Both the position numbers and the translations under genes were made by a program. DNA of 64,000 nt from Bathymodiolus brooksi (taxonomy: Eukaryota; Mollusca; Bivalvia; Mytilida; Modiolidae): contig OY804588.1 of the NCBI GenBank assembly GCA_963680875.1, forward strand, positions 92,622,233 to 92,686,232, read 5' to 3'. Positions 44,386-54,837 of the stretch are shown here, one piece after another (position 1 is the stretch's first letter; each line of letters begins with the position of its first letter). The notes below the pieces were generated by a model. It saw nothing but the letters and a program-made list of their open reading frames with translations, did no database searches and had not been told where the DNA came from.

Positions 44386-44989
44386 GCCTGTCACTCTGAA
44401 GGACGTAGTACCTAGGTGATTGTATAACACTGCCTGTCACTCTGAAGGACGTAGTACCGAGGTGATTGTATAACACTGCCTGTCACTCTGAAGGACGTAG
44501 TACCTAGGTGATTGTATAACACTGCCTGTCACTCTGAAGGACGTAGTACCTAGGTGATTGTATAACACGGCCTGTCACTCTGAAGGACGTAGTACCGAGG
44601 TGATTGTATAACACTGCCTGTCACTCTGAAGGACGTAGTACCTAGGTGATTGTATAACACTGCCTGTCACTCTGAAGGACGTAGTACCGAGGTGATTGTA
44701 TAACACTGCCTGTCACTCTGAAGGACGTAGTACCTAGGTGATTGTATAACACTGCCTGTCACTCTGAAGGACGTAGTACCTAGGTGATTGTATAACACTG
44801 TCTGTCACTCTGAAGGACGTAGTACCTAGGTGATTGTATAACACTGCCTGTCACTCTGAAGGACGTAGTACCTAGGTGATTGTATAACACTGCCTGTCAC
44901 TCTGAAGGACGTAGTACCTAGGTGATTGTATAACACTGCCTGTCACTCTGAAGGACGTAGTACCGAGGTGATTGTATAACACTGCCTGT

Positions 44990-47420
44990 CACTCTGAAGG
45001 ATGTAGTACCTAGGTGATTGTATAACACGGCCTGTCACTCTGAAGGACGTAGTACCTAGGTGATTGTATAACACTGCCTGTCACACTGAAGGACGTAGTA
45101 CCTATTTGATTGTATAACACTGCCTGTCACTCTGAAGGACGTAGTACCTAGGTGATTGTATAACACTGCCTGTCACTCTGAAGGATGTAGTACCTAGGTG
45201 ATTGTATAACACTGTCTGTCACTCTGAAGGACGTAGTACCTAGGTGATTGTATAACACTGTCTGTCACTCTGAAGGACGTAGTACCTAGGTGATTGTATA
45301 ACACTGCCTGTCACTCTGAAGGACGTAGTACCTAGGTGATTGTATAACACTGCCTGTCACTCTGAAGGACGTAGTACCTAGGTGATTGTATAACACTGCC
45401 TGTCACTCTGAAGGACGTAGTACTTAGGTGATTGTATAACACTGCCTGTCACTGTGAAGGACGTAGTACCTAGGTGATTGTATAACACTGCCTGTCACTC
45501 TGAAGGACGTAGTACCTAGGTGATTGTATAACAATGCCTGTCACTCTGAAGGACGTAGTACCTAGGTGATTGTATAACACTGCCTGTCACTCTGAAGGAC
45601 GTAGTACCTAGGTGATTGTATAGCACTGCCTGTCACTCTGAAGGACGTAGTACCTAGGTGATTGTATAACACTGACTGTCACTCTGAAGGACGTAGTACC
45701 TAGGTGATTGTATAACACTGCCTGTCACTGTGAAGGACGTAGTACCGAGGTGATTGTATAACACGGCCTGTCACCCTGAAGGACGTAGTACCTAGGTGAT
45801 TGTATAACACTGCCTGTCACTCTGATGGACGTAGTACCTAGGTGATTGTATAACACTGCCTGTCACTCTGAAGGACGTAGTACCTAGGTGATTGTATAAC
45901 ACTGCCTGTCACTCTGAAGGACGTAGTACCTAGGTGATTGTATAACACTGCCTGTCACTCTGAAGGACGTAGTACCTAGGTGATTGTATAACACTGCCTG
46001 TCACTCTGAAGGACGTAGTACTTAGGTGATTGTATAACACTGCCTGTCACTCTGAAGGACGTAGTACTTAGGTGATTGTATAACACTGCCTGTCACTCTG
46101 AAGGACGTAGTACCGAGGTGATTGTATAACACTGCCTGTCACTCTGAAGGACGTAGTACCTAGGTGATTGTATAACACGGCCTGTCACTCTGAAGGACGT
46201 AGTACCTAGGTGATTGTATAACACTGCCTGTCACTCTGAAGGACGTAGTACTTAGGTGATTGTATAACACTGCCTGTCACTCTGAAGGATGTAGTACTTA
46301 GGTGATTGTATAACACTGACTGTCACTCTGAAGGACGTAGTACCTAGGTGATTGTATAACACTGCCTGTCACTCTGAAGGACGTAGTACCTAGGTGATTG
46401 TATAACACTGCCTGTCACTCTGAAGGACGTAGTACCTAGGTGATTGTATAACACTGCCTGTCACTCTGAAGGACGTAGTACCGAGGTGATTGTATAACAC
46501 TGCCTGTCACTCTGAAGGACGTAGTACCTAGGTGATTGTATAACACTGCCTGTCACTCTGAAGGACGTAGTACCTAGGTGATTGTATAACACGGCCTGTC
46601 ACTCTGAAGGACGTAGTACCGAGGTGATTGTATAACACTGCCTGTCACTCTGAAGGACGTAGTACCTAGGTGATTGTATAACACTGCCTGTCACTCTGAA
46701 GGACGTAGTACCGAGGTGATTGTATAACACTGCCTGTCACTCTGAAGGACGTAGTACCTAGGTGATTGTATAACACTGCCTGTCACTCTGAAGGACGTAG
46801 TACCTAGGTGATTGTATAACACTGCCTGTCACTCTGAAGGACGTAGTACCTAGGTGATTGTATAACACTGCCTGTCACTCTGAAGGAAGTAGTACCTAGG
46901 TGATTGTATAACACTGCCTGTCACTCTGAAGGACGTAGTACCTAGGTGATTGTATAGCACTGCCTGTCACTCTGAAGGACGTAGTACCTAGGTGATTGTA
47001 TAACACTGCCTGTCACTCTGAAGGACGTAGTACCTAGGTGATTGTATAACACTGCCTGTCACTCTGAAGGAAGTAGTACCTAGGTGATTGTATAACACTG
47101 CCTGTCACTCTGAAGGACGTAGTACCTAGGTGATTGTATAACACTGTCTGTCACTCTGAAGGACGTAGTACCTAGGTGATTGTATAACACTGCCTGTCAC
47201 TCTGAAGGACGTAGTACCTAGGTGATTGCATAACACTGCCTGTCACTCTGAAGGACGTAGTACCGAGGTGATTGTATAACACTGCCTGTCACTCTGAAGG
47301 ATGTAGTACCTAGGTGATTGTATAACACGGCCTGTCACTCTGAAGGACGTAGTACCTAGGTGATTGTATAACACTGCCTGTCACACTGAAGGACGTAGTA
47401 CCTATTTGATTGTATAACAC
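44990..47420. repeat. 50-unit (2300-bp) offset duplication near the array edge
   Basis: A unit series (GATGTAG, then CACGGCC, then CACACTG with CCTATTTGAT) sits at about 45001-45110 and again at about 47301-47410, an offset of 2300 bp or 50 units. Together with the 43-unit echo at 45761 it shows that copying continued up to the right end of the array. Confidence 0.65.
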
Positions 47421-47854
47421 TGCCTGTCACTCTGAAGGACGTAGTACTTAGGTGATTGTATAACACTGCCTGTCACTGTGAAGGACGTAGTACCTAGGTG
47501 ATTGCATAACACTGCCTGTCACTCTGAAGGACGTAGTACCTATTTGATTGTATAACACTGCCTGTCACTCTGATGGACGTAGTACCGAGGTGATTGTATA
47601 ACACTGCCTGTCACTCTGAAGGACGTAGTACCTAGGTGATTGTATAACACTGCCTGTCACTCTGAAGGACGTAGTACCGAGGTGATTGTATAACACTGCC
47701 TGTCACTCTGAAGGACGTAGTACCTAGGTGATTGTATAACACTGCCTGTCACTCTGAAGGACGTAGTACCTAGGTGATTGTATAACACTGCCTGTCACTC
47801 TGAAGGACGTAGTACCTAGGTGATTGTATAACACTGCCTGTCACTCTGAAGGAC

Positions 47855-48229
47855 GCATCATTTTTAGACTTATACCTCGAATTTGACGACAGTGGTCAAC
47901 TCAGTACTAAAATTTATGATAAACGGGACGACTTCAATTTTAAAATCATACATTTTCCAAACATGTGCAGCAATATACCAGCTTCTCCTGCATATGGTGT
48001 TTACATCTCGCAATTGATTCGCTATGCAAGGGCCAGTAGCAATTATTCTGATTTCCTGAAACGTCATCTTCATCTGAGAAACAGGCTACTGGACCAGGGC
48101 TATAAACAGATTCGCCTTATTCGATCTCTTAAAAAGTTTATATTCCGATACCAAGATCTTATCGAAATATATTCCGTCTCTGCAGAAAAGATTATAAACG
48201 ATGGATTTTCATATAGTGAAAATGCATAA
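47855..48229 (+). pseudogene. Reverse transcriptase C-terminal fragment, 5'-truncated by the satellite
   Basis: An open frame of 124 codons starts at the satellite edge (GCA at 47855) and ends at TAA 48227-48229. The first ATG in it (47963) is internal, because the family similarity begins well before it. Residues 3-9 read FLDLYLE, 21-29 read YDKRDDFNF, 38-42 read CSNIP, and 47-59 read YGVYISQLIRYAR. They are followed by a basic region (LLDQGY, SLKKF, RYQDL). These are hallmarks of the region downstream of the catalytic motifs in an RT family very common in mollusc, cnidarian and fish genomes. The catalytic YxDD and everything upstream are absent, so it cannot be active. Reading back into the satellite, a TAG appears after about 15 codons. 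I do not assign the retroelement clade. It is a dead fragment, and the part present is well preserved. Confidence 0.85.
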
Positions 48230-48605
48230 AGATAAGGTTTCAACAAAAATGTCCAAAATATTTTTTTTATCAATGTGTGACGTAAACATATTTTTGACAT
48301 TTACTTCACTGAGTTTGGCGCTGATTTGACAACTGTTTTACCTGTTTTGTTCAAGTATTGTTGTAAATATTGTTATAGTGACAGCAGGAAACTTTGAGCC
48401 GTAATGAAAGCGGGAGGTTTGGCACTTTAAAATCTGATTCAACCCACCATTTCTTTAGAAATGCCTGTACCAAGTCAGGGTCATTACGGTTTTCACAGTT
48501 TTCCGGTTGTTGACTTGATTTTGTCTGTTTATATAATTATGAGTTTTAACTTTCCCTTTGTAAGATTGTTCGGAGTTCGGTAATTTTGTTATTACCCTTA
48601 TTAGG
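48230..48605 (+). mobile_element. Probable 3' non-coding tail of the same RT element
   Basis: No frame continues past the RT stop. About 48410-48605 looks to me, from memory of bivalve sequence, like the conserved tail that follows this RT family: a GGGAGGTTTGGC stretch, then CTTTAGAAATGCCTGTACC, then TATGAGTTTTAACTTTCCC and CGGAGTTCGG. If so, the element's 3' end is intact here while its 5' portion is missing. The AT-rich part at 48230-48400 has no motif that I can name. Confidence 0.6.
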
Positions 48606-49205
48606 AGATGATATTGAAGTAGAAGCAATTATTTTATCTAGTATTTATGATCTTCACTTCAAGCTACATATCAACTGCTGATTGAAATCGTTGGAGGACA
48701 TGATAATATTGAAATGCTAGAATTGGTAATGTGTCTCTTGTTGATGAGATATTACTACGCGGCCATAAATAATCCCAACACTACAAAAATGAAAACGTAC
48801 GTTTGTCACTAAGCCTAACGTCGATAATTAACTATCTAAAAAATGCAATTTGATTAATCAAGTGACTGCCGTTTAATTTTTAATTAAAAACGAAGCTATC
48901 GGCACACATAAATCATTTAGTCCCAAGAGTGCTGACATTTACAATTTGACATTTTATATGAAATGTGTACAATTATTGTAATTGCTTTTGTGCATTTTCG
49001 AGTTTGATTAATCAAAGAAAAAATGTGAATGACAAAAAATCTAATTAGTTCGACATGCTGTCATGGATATCTAATTTCATCCAGGACATTTGTATTCTAT
49101 CGTGTTTTTATTACTGACAATTTTCTGTTATTGTGGTTGATACAATGTAAACAAGGTACTAACTCCGTACACGTACGTACAAATATAATGAAAAAGAGTT
49201 TATGT
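48606..49205. other. AT-rich sequence without a gene
   Basis: No supported ORF or RNA gene. The only structure I see is a 12-bp palindrome, TTGATTAATCAA, present twice at 48850-48861 and 49014-49025, 164 bp apart. Confidence 0.6.
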
Positions 49206-49222
49206 TAGTGTTGAATGTCAGA

Positions 49223-49312
49223 CAACTCGCCCCACTATCAACTCGCCCCCCTCCAACTCGCCCTACCTTTTTGCCAACTCGCCCAACCTCTCGAACCAAC
49301 TCGCCCCACTAT
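49223..49312. repeat. Cluster of CAACTCGCC repeats
   Basis: Five copies of CAACTCGCCC occur in about 90 bases, with short variable spacers (CACTAT, CCTC, TACCTTTTTGC, AACCTCTCGAAC, CACTAT). It is a C-rich island in AT-rich surroundings. Read on the other strand it is GGGCGAGTTG, which I recall as a common dispersed motif in mollusc genomes. Minus-strand translation through it gives a GRASW-like repeat in a 63-codon ORF that I regard as chance. Confidence 0.75.
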
Positions 49313-49714
49313 CAATTTGTACCTGTAAGGAAATGAAAACAAAAATACCACACTGTCGCAACAGTTCAATAATCCAATGATAAAATAGTGGAAAGAGACA
49401 AAATCGATAACCATAATACACAAATGCATGACTGCTTACTTTCCTTGCTTTGCAGTCACTTCAATAAAAAGTGGCGGGGTTTAAATACACAAATCTTGTT
49501 TATAATAAAGAGTACCTTCAAGCCAAATGTCAAAGTTCACATCTTACCTTTGGGATTAACTCATCCAATAAATTTATGCATTTTGAAAACATGTTGAATA
49601 ATAAACGACTTTATATATCTTGGCGCTTTGACATATCAAAATAACTCCAAAAGCGATGCAACTGTTAGCTTGTTGACTTAAAACTCCAGAGATTATGAGT
49701 TGAACGTATTAATG
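49313..49714. other. AT-rich sequence without a gene
   Basis: Nothing supported. A 69-codon plus-strand ORF (49388-49597) has no recognisable features and is of the length expected by chance. Confidence 0.6.
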
Positions 49715-49862
49715 TGATTTGATTTGATTTGGTATTTAACGCCACTTTCAGCAATATTTCAGCTATAGAAGTTTTAGTGATGGAAGAAGCCGGAGTACCC
49801 GGAGAGAACCAATGACCATGGTAACTGATAAACTTTATTATCTAATACAAACAAGCACCTGA
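49715..49862 (-). mobile_element. SINE 3' portion, mollusc-type conserved tail
   Basis: On the minus strand the element ends in a GGCGTTAAATACC motif followed by an (AAATC)n tail (plus-strand 49715-49730). Upstream are CAGCAATATTTCAG (plus strand) and CCGGAGTACCCGG. The same blocks recur at 54838-55085 and 63489-63570. The 5' tRNA-like head is missing or unrecognisable here, so this copy is 5'-truncated. The tail resembles the shared 3' domain of mollusc SINEs and the LINEs that mobilise them. This is recalled, not searched. Confidence 0.7.
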
Positions 49863-49879
49863 AATATGCCACTAGTAGA

Positions 49880-52800
49880 GCAGGAACTACCAACACTTCC
49901 GGAGCACTTGAGTTCACCCCCAGTTTTTAGTGGGGTTCGTACTGCTCGATCTTTAGTTGTATGGTAGATGTTGATTGTCCTTTTGTCCTTTATCTTTTGG
50001 CCATTGTATTGTCTGTTCTTATCTTTTGGCCATTGTATTGTCTGTTCTTATCTTTTGGCTATTGTATTGTCTGTTCTTATCTTTTGGCCATTGTATTGTC
50101 TGTTCTTATCTTTTGGCCATTGTATTGTCTGTTCTTATCTTTTGGCCATTGCATTGTCTGTTCTTATCTTTTGGCCATTGTATTGTCTGTTCTTATCTTT
50201 TGGCCATTGTATTGTCTGTTCTTATCTTTTGGCCATTGTATTGTCTGTTCTTATCTTTTGGCTATTGTATTGTCTGTTCTTATCTTTTGGCCATTGTATT
50301 GTCTGTTCTTATCTTTTGGCCATTGTATTGTCTGTTCTTATCTTTTGGCTATTGTATTGTCTGTTCTTATCTTTTGGCCATTGTATTGTCTGTTCTTATC
50401 TTTTGGCCATTGTATTGTCTGTTCTTATCTTTTGGCCATTGTATCGTCTGTTCTTATCTTTTGGCCATTGTATTGTCTGTTCTTATCTTTTGGCCATTGT
50501 ATTGTCTGTTCTTATCTTTTGGCCATTGTATTGTCTGTTCTTATATTTTGGCTATTGTATTGTCTGTTCTTATCTTTTGGCCATTGTATTGTCTGTTCTT
50601 ATCTTTTGGCCATTGTATTGTCTGTTCTTATCATTTGGCCATTGTATTGTCTGTTCTTATCTTTTGGCCATTGTATTGTCTGTTCTTATCTTTTGGCCAT
50701 TGTATTGTCTGTTCTTATCTTTTGGCCATTGTATTGTCTGTTCTTATCTTTTGGCCATTGTATTGTCTGTTCTTATCTTTTGGCCATTGTATTGTCTGTT
50801 CTTATCTTTTGGCCATTGTATTGTCTGTTCTTATCTTTTGGCCATTGTATTGTCTGTTCTTATCTTTTGGCCATTGTATTGTCTGTTCTTATCTTTTGGC
50901 CATTGTATTGTCTGTTCTTATCTTTTGGCCATTGTATTGTCTGTTCTTATCTTTTGGCCATTGTATTGTCTGTTCTTATCTTTTGGCCATTGTATTGTCT
51001 GTTCTTATCTTTTGGCCATTGTATTGTCTGTTCTTATCTTTTGGCCATTGTATTGTCTGTTCTTATCTTTTGGCCATTGTATTGTCTGTTCTTATCATTT
51101 GGCCATTGTATTGTCTGTTCTTATCTTTTGGCCATTGTATTGTCTGTTCTTATCTTTTGGCCATTGTATTGTCTGTTCTTATCTTTTGGCCATTGTATTG
51201 TCTGTTCTTATCTTTTGGCCATTGTATTGTCTGTTCTTATCTTTTGGCCATTGTATTGTCTGTTCTTATCTTTTGGCCATTGTATTGTCTGTTCTTATCT
51301 TTTGGCCATTGTATTGTCTGTTCTTATCTTTTGGCCATTGTATTGTCTGTTCTTATCTTTTGGCCATTGTATTGTCTGTTCTTATCTTTTGGCCATTGTA
51401 TTGTCTGTTCTTATCTTTTGGCCATTGTATTGTCTGTTCTTATCTTTTGGCCATTGTATTGTCTGTTCTTATCTTTTGGCCATTGTATTGTCTGTTCTTA
51501 TCTTTTGGCCATTGTATTGTCTGTTCTTATCATTTGGCCATTGTATTGTCTGTTCTTATCTTTTGGCCATTGTATTGTCTGTTCTTATCTTTTGGCCATT
51601 GTATTGTCTGTTCTTATCTTTTGGCCATTGTATTGTCTGTTCTTATCTTTTGGCCATTGTATTGTCTGTTCTTATCTTTTGGCCATTGTATTGTCTGTTC
51701 TTATCTTTTGGCCATTGTATTGTCTGTTCTTATCTTTTGGCCATTGTATTGTCTGTTCTTATCTTTTGGCCATTGTATTGTCTGTTCTTATCTTTTGGCC
51801 ATTGTATTGTCTGTTCTTATCTTTTGGCCATTGTATTGTCTGTTCTTATCTTTTGGCCATTGTATTGTCTGTTCTTATCTTTTGGCCATTGTATTGTCTG
51901 TTCTTATCTTTTGGCCATTGTATTGTCTGTTCTTATCTTTTGGCCATTGTATTGTCTGTTCTTATCTTTTGGCCATTGTATTGTCTGTTCTTATCTTTTG
52001 GCCATTGTATTGTCTGTTCTTATCTTTTGGCCATTGTATTGTCTGTTCTTATCTTTTGGCCATTGTATTGTCTGTTCTTATCTTTTGGCCATTGTATTGT
52101 CTGTTCTTATCTTTTGGCCATTGTATTGTCTGTTCTTATCTTTTGGCCATTGTATTGTCTGTTCTTATCTTTTGGCCATTGTATTGTCTGTTCTTATCTT
52201 TTGGCCATTGTATTGTCTGTTCTTATCTTTTGGCCATTGTATTGTCTGTTCTTATCTTTTGGCCATTGTATTGTCTGTTCTTATCTTTTGGCCATTGTAT
52301 TGTCTGTTCTTATCTTTTGGCCATTGTATTGTCTGTTCTTATCTTTTGGCCATTGTATTGTCTGTTCTTATCTTTTGGCCATTGTATTGTCTGTTCTTAT
52401 CTTTTGGCCATTGTATTGTCTGTTCTTATCTTTTGGCCATTGTATTGTCTGTTCTTATCTTTTGGCCATTGTATTGTCTGTTCTTATCTTTTGGCCATTG
52501 TATTGTCTGTTCTTATCTTTTGGCCATTGTATTGTCTGTTCTTATCTTTTGGCCATTGTATTGTCTGTTCTTATCTTTTGGCCATTGTATTGTCTGTTCT
52601 TATCTTTTGGCCATTGTATTGTCTGTTCTTATCTTTTGGCCATTGTATTGTCTGTTCTTATCTTTTGGCCATTGTATTGTCTGTTCTTATCTTTTGGCCA
52701 TTGTATTGTCTGTTCTTATCTTTTGGCCATTGTATTGTCTGTTCTTATCTTTTGGCCATTGTATTGTCTGTTCTTATCTTTTGGCCATTGTATTGTCTGT

Positions 52801-53790
52801 TCTTATCTTTTGGCCATTGTATTGTCTGTTCTTATCTTTTGGCCATTGTATTGTCTGTTCTTATCTTTTGGCCATTGTATTGTCTGTTCTTATCTTTTGG
52901 CCATTGTATTGTCTGTTCTTATCATTTGGCCATTGTATTGTCTGTTCTTATCTTTTGGCCATTGTATTGTCTGTTCTTATCTTTTGGCCATTGTATTGTC
53001 TGTTCTTATCTTTTGGCCATTGTATTGTCTGTTCTTATCTTTTGGCCATTGTATTGTCTGTTCTTATCTTTTGGCCATTGTATTGTCTGTTCTTATCTTT
53101 TGGCCATTGTATTGTCTGTTCTTATCTTTTGGCCATTGTATTGTCTGTTCTTATCTTTTGGCCATTGTATTGTCTGTTCTTATCTTTTGGCCATTGTATT
53201 GTATGTTCTTATCTTTTGGCCATTGTATTGTCTGTTCTTATCTTTTGGCCATTGTATTGTCTGTTCTTATCTTTTGGCCATTGTATTGTCTGTTCTTATC
53301 TTTTGGCCATTGTATTGTCTGTTCTTATCTTTTGGCCATTGTATTGTCTGTTCTTATCTTTTGGCCATTGTATTGTCTGGTCTTATCTTTTGGCCATTGT
53401 ATTGTCTGTTCTTATCTTTTGGCCATTGTATTGTCTGTTCTTATCTTTTGGCCATTGTATTGTCTGTTCTTATCTTTTGGCCATTGTATTGTCTGTTCTT
53501 ATCTTTTGGCCATTGTATTGTCTGGTCTTATCTTTTGGCCATTGTATTGTCTGTTCTTATCTTTTGGCCATTGTATTGTCTGTTCTTATCTTTTGGCCAT
53601 TGTATTGTCTGTTCTTATCTTTTGGCCATTGTATTGTCTGTTCTTATCTTTTGGCCATTGTATTGTCTGTTCTTATCTTTTGGCCATTTTATTGTCTGTT
53701 CTTATCTTTTGGCCATTGTATTGTCTGTTCTTCCATTTACGGCTTCTGATTACTCTTTTAGTATCTTCAAACTCTTCTTATTTGTCATAT
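49880..53790 (+). mobile_element. Retroelement 3' tail split by the 29-bp array
   Basis: The left flank (about 49880-49990) holds CTTCCGGAGCACTTGAG, then TTCACCCCCAG, TTTTTAGTGGGGTTCG and CTTTAGTTGTATGG. The right flank (53732-53790) reads ATTTACGGCTTCTGATTA and then CTTTTAGTATCTTC. From memory, these are consecutive parts of a 3' tail abundant in bivalve sequences, in which the piece between them is a short T-rich stretch resembling a single 29-bp unit (TTTTTAGCCATGGCGTTG-like). I infer that the unit was amplified in place. The right flank also partly resembles 48531-48582 in the RT tail of this window. No coding part of this element is present nearby. Confidence 0.55.
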
Positions 53791-53796
53791 AACTAG
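49961..53796 (+). other. Three overlapping giant ORFs created by the 29-bp array
   Basis: Frames starting with ATG at 49961, 49968 and 49975 stay open for 1262, 1274 and 1273 codons, ending at 53749, 53792 and 53796. Because 29 is not a multiple of 3, three units (87 bp) make a 29-residue repeat, and all three frames read the same peptide in different phase. It is very hydrophobic, rich in Leu, Ile, Phe, Cys and Trp, with IFWPLYCLFLSFGHC as the recognisable part. The unit simply contains no stop codon in any frame. I see no promoter, signal for translation or homology, so I do not call a gene. The frames are a by-product of the repeat unless RNA or peptide data show otherwise. Confidence 0.6.
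49991..53731. repeat. 29-bp tandem array, 129 units
   Basis: The unit start TATCTTTTGG falls at 49991 and, for the last unit, at 53703. The difference is exactly 128 x 29, so there is no net indel. Substitutions cluster at the edges: GGCTATTG near 50047, 50261 and 50346, GCATTG near 50150, TATCGTC near 50443 and ATATTTTGG near 50543. At the right end are GTATGTTC near 53201, TCTGGTC at 53376 and 53521, and CCATTTT near 53686. The core is nearly uniform except for a TCATTTGG variant at 50631, 51095, 51530 and 52922, spaced 16, 15 and 48 units apart. The unit is T-rich on the plus strand, with GGCCATTG as its only GC-richer part. Confidence 0.97.
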
Positions 53797-54837
53797 ACAT
53801 AGGCACTTTATATGAATCTTTACCACAAGAAATATGGACATTACAATACGGAATGCCTTGCCGTAGAGTATTGTGAGTAACGTGTTCGGAGAGTGCTACG
53901 CTTTCTTCATGCACATTAAAGGTCTCCTTTACAGATTTTGAAGGAAAGTAACATAATAGTAGTCAATACAGAAGGCATTTTATTTCTACCAACGAGCTAT
54001 CCATGGTTGCCCTGTTGTCCCATCTCTACCTCTTTTCTATGAAATATTTGCTTGCTGATTTTGTTTTAATCTACGTAAGTCATTGCTGTACCTGTAGAGC
54101 CGCTGGTTAAGGCACAAATTACAAAATACAAAATTTCCAGGTAGCCGTTTTCTTTGTAATTCAGCATTGGGTGACATGATTGTTAAACGTAAACATTTGC
54201 CCATCATTTGATAGACATTGTCTTCTGAATGCAGAGTATCAAAATATGAATCGATATACAGTGCTACTTGTCAAACCGAACTTCCTTAGGACCAATTTGT
54301 ATGCTCTGAATATAGAGGTGATCGGTTGATACATGTTATTCTAAGAAAGATGTCCTTGCGACTTTAAAGTTCGGTTTATACTTGATTTCGGTTTATTTTG
54401 GTTTTGCTTTAGACAGGGTCACTGTAATTGCAAAGGAAAAACCCCCATAAAACAACAACAACATCAAGAACAGTTCAGACAGCAGGGTAAAATAAAACAA
54501 ACGAACAAAAGACAACATGAACTGTTACAAAAATCGGTCACATGTCTATTATGGAAAGTCGATATGAGCATTCTTTGTTCGCTGAATGCTTGATTGATGG
54601 AGACTACATTACACAGTAAAATCAAAGAAAGTGTTAATGTACCACAATATAAACATAGTATAACGTCTGATATTCAATGTCTTGATTGGTGCATTACCAT
54701 TCATTTGTAAAAAGTAGAAATAGAGCCACTTATATCAGACACGTTAGAAATCGGTCAAGATCTAATATAGCTTTGATATTAACGAAACTCCCATAGATAA
54801 CTTTTAAGGTGTTATATTTGCAGCAATCATCGGATAA
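53791..54837. other. AT-rich sequence without a gene
   Basis: No supported gene. A short (AAC)n stretch lies near 54452-54463. Nothing else stands out. Confidence 0.6.

Larger units (their letters stand above)
1..47855. repeat. 46-bp satellite DNA array, 1040 units
   Basis: A head-to-tail array of a 46-bp unit (first unit 1-46) runs from the left edge of the window, so its true start is not visible. The span equals 1040 full units plus a 16-base partial unit if the single 1-base deletion near 22838 is counted. Units differ by recurring substitutions at a few positions: 6 (T to A or C), 7 (C to G), 11 (A to T), 15 (C to T, A or G), 23 (C to T), 24 (T to G), 26/27 (G to T), 38 (A to G or T), 42 (T to G) and 44 (C to T or A). 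Each unit carries the palindrome ACCTAGGT at 21-28 and a CpG at 15-16. The unit holds stop codons, and 46 is not a multiple of 3, so every frame closes within three units. I see no coding, CENP-B box or ribozyme core. A centromeric or other heterochromatic role is possible but not shown. Confidence 0.98.

Noticed and set aside
1..47855. CRISPR array
   Set aside because: There are no spacers: units are joined head to tail with no variable sequence between them, and the surroundings are eukaryotic retroelements.
1..47855. Hammerhead ribozyme in the 46-bp satellite, as in some animal satellites
   Set aside because: The unit has CTGAAGGA rather than CUGANGA and has no GAAA on either strand.
1..47855. 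Coding repeat
   Set aside because: The unit contains TAG and TGA, and its length (46) moves through all frames, so no frame stays open beyond about 46 codons on either strand.
47963..48229. Complete 88-residue gene starting at the ATG at 47963
   Set aside because: The RT family similarity continues in frame upstream to 47855, so this ATG is an internal methionine of a truncated RT.
49961..53796. Genuine giant membrane protein gene
   Set aside because: All three frames are equally open, there is no homology, signal or codon pattern, and the cause (a stop-free 29-bp unit) is evident. Kept only as an observation.
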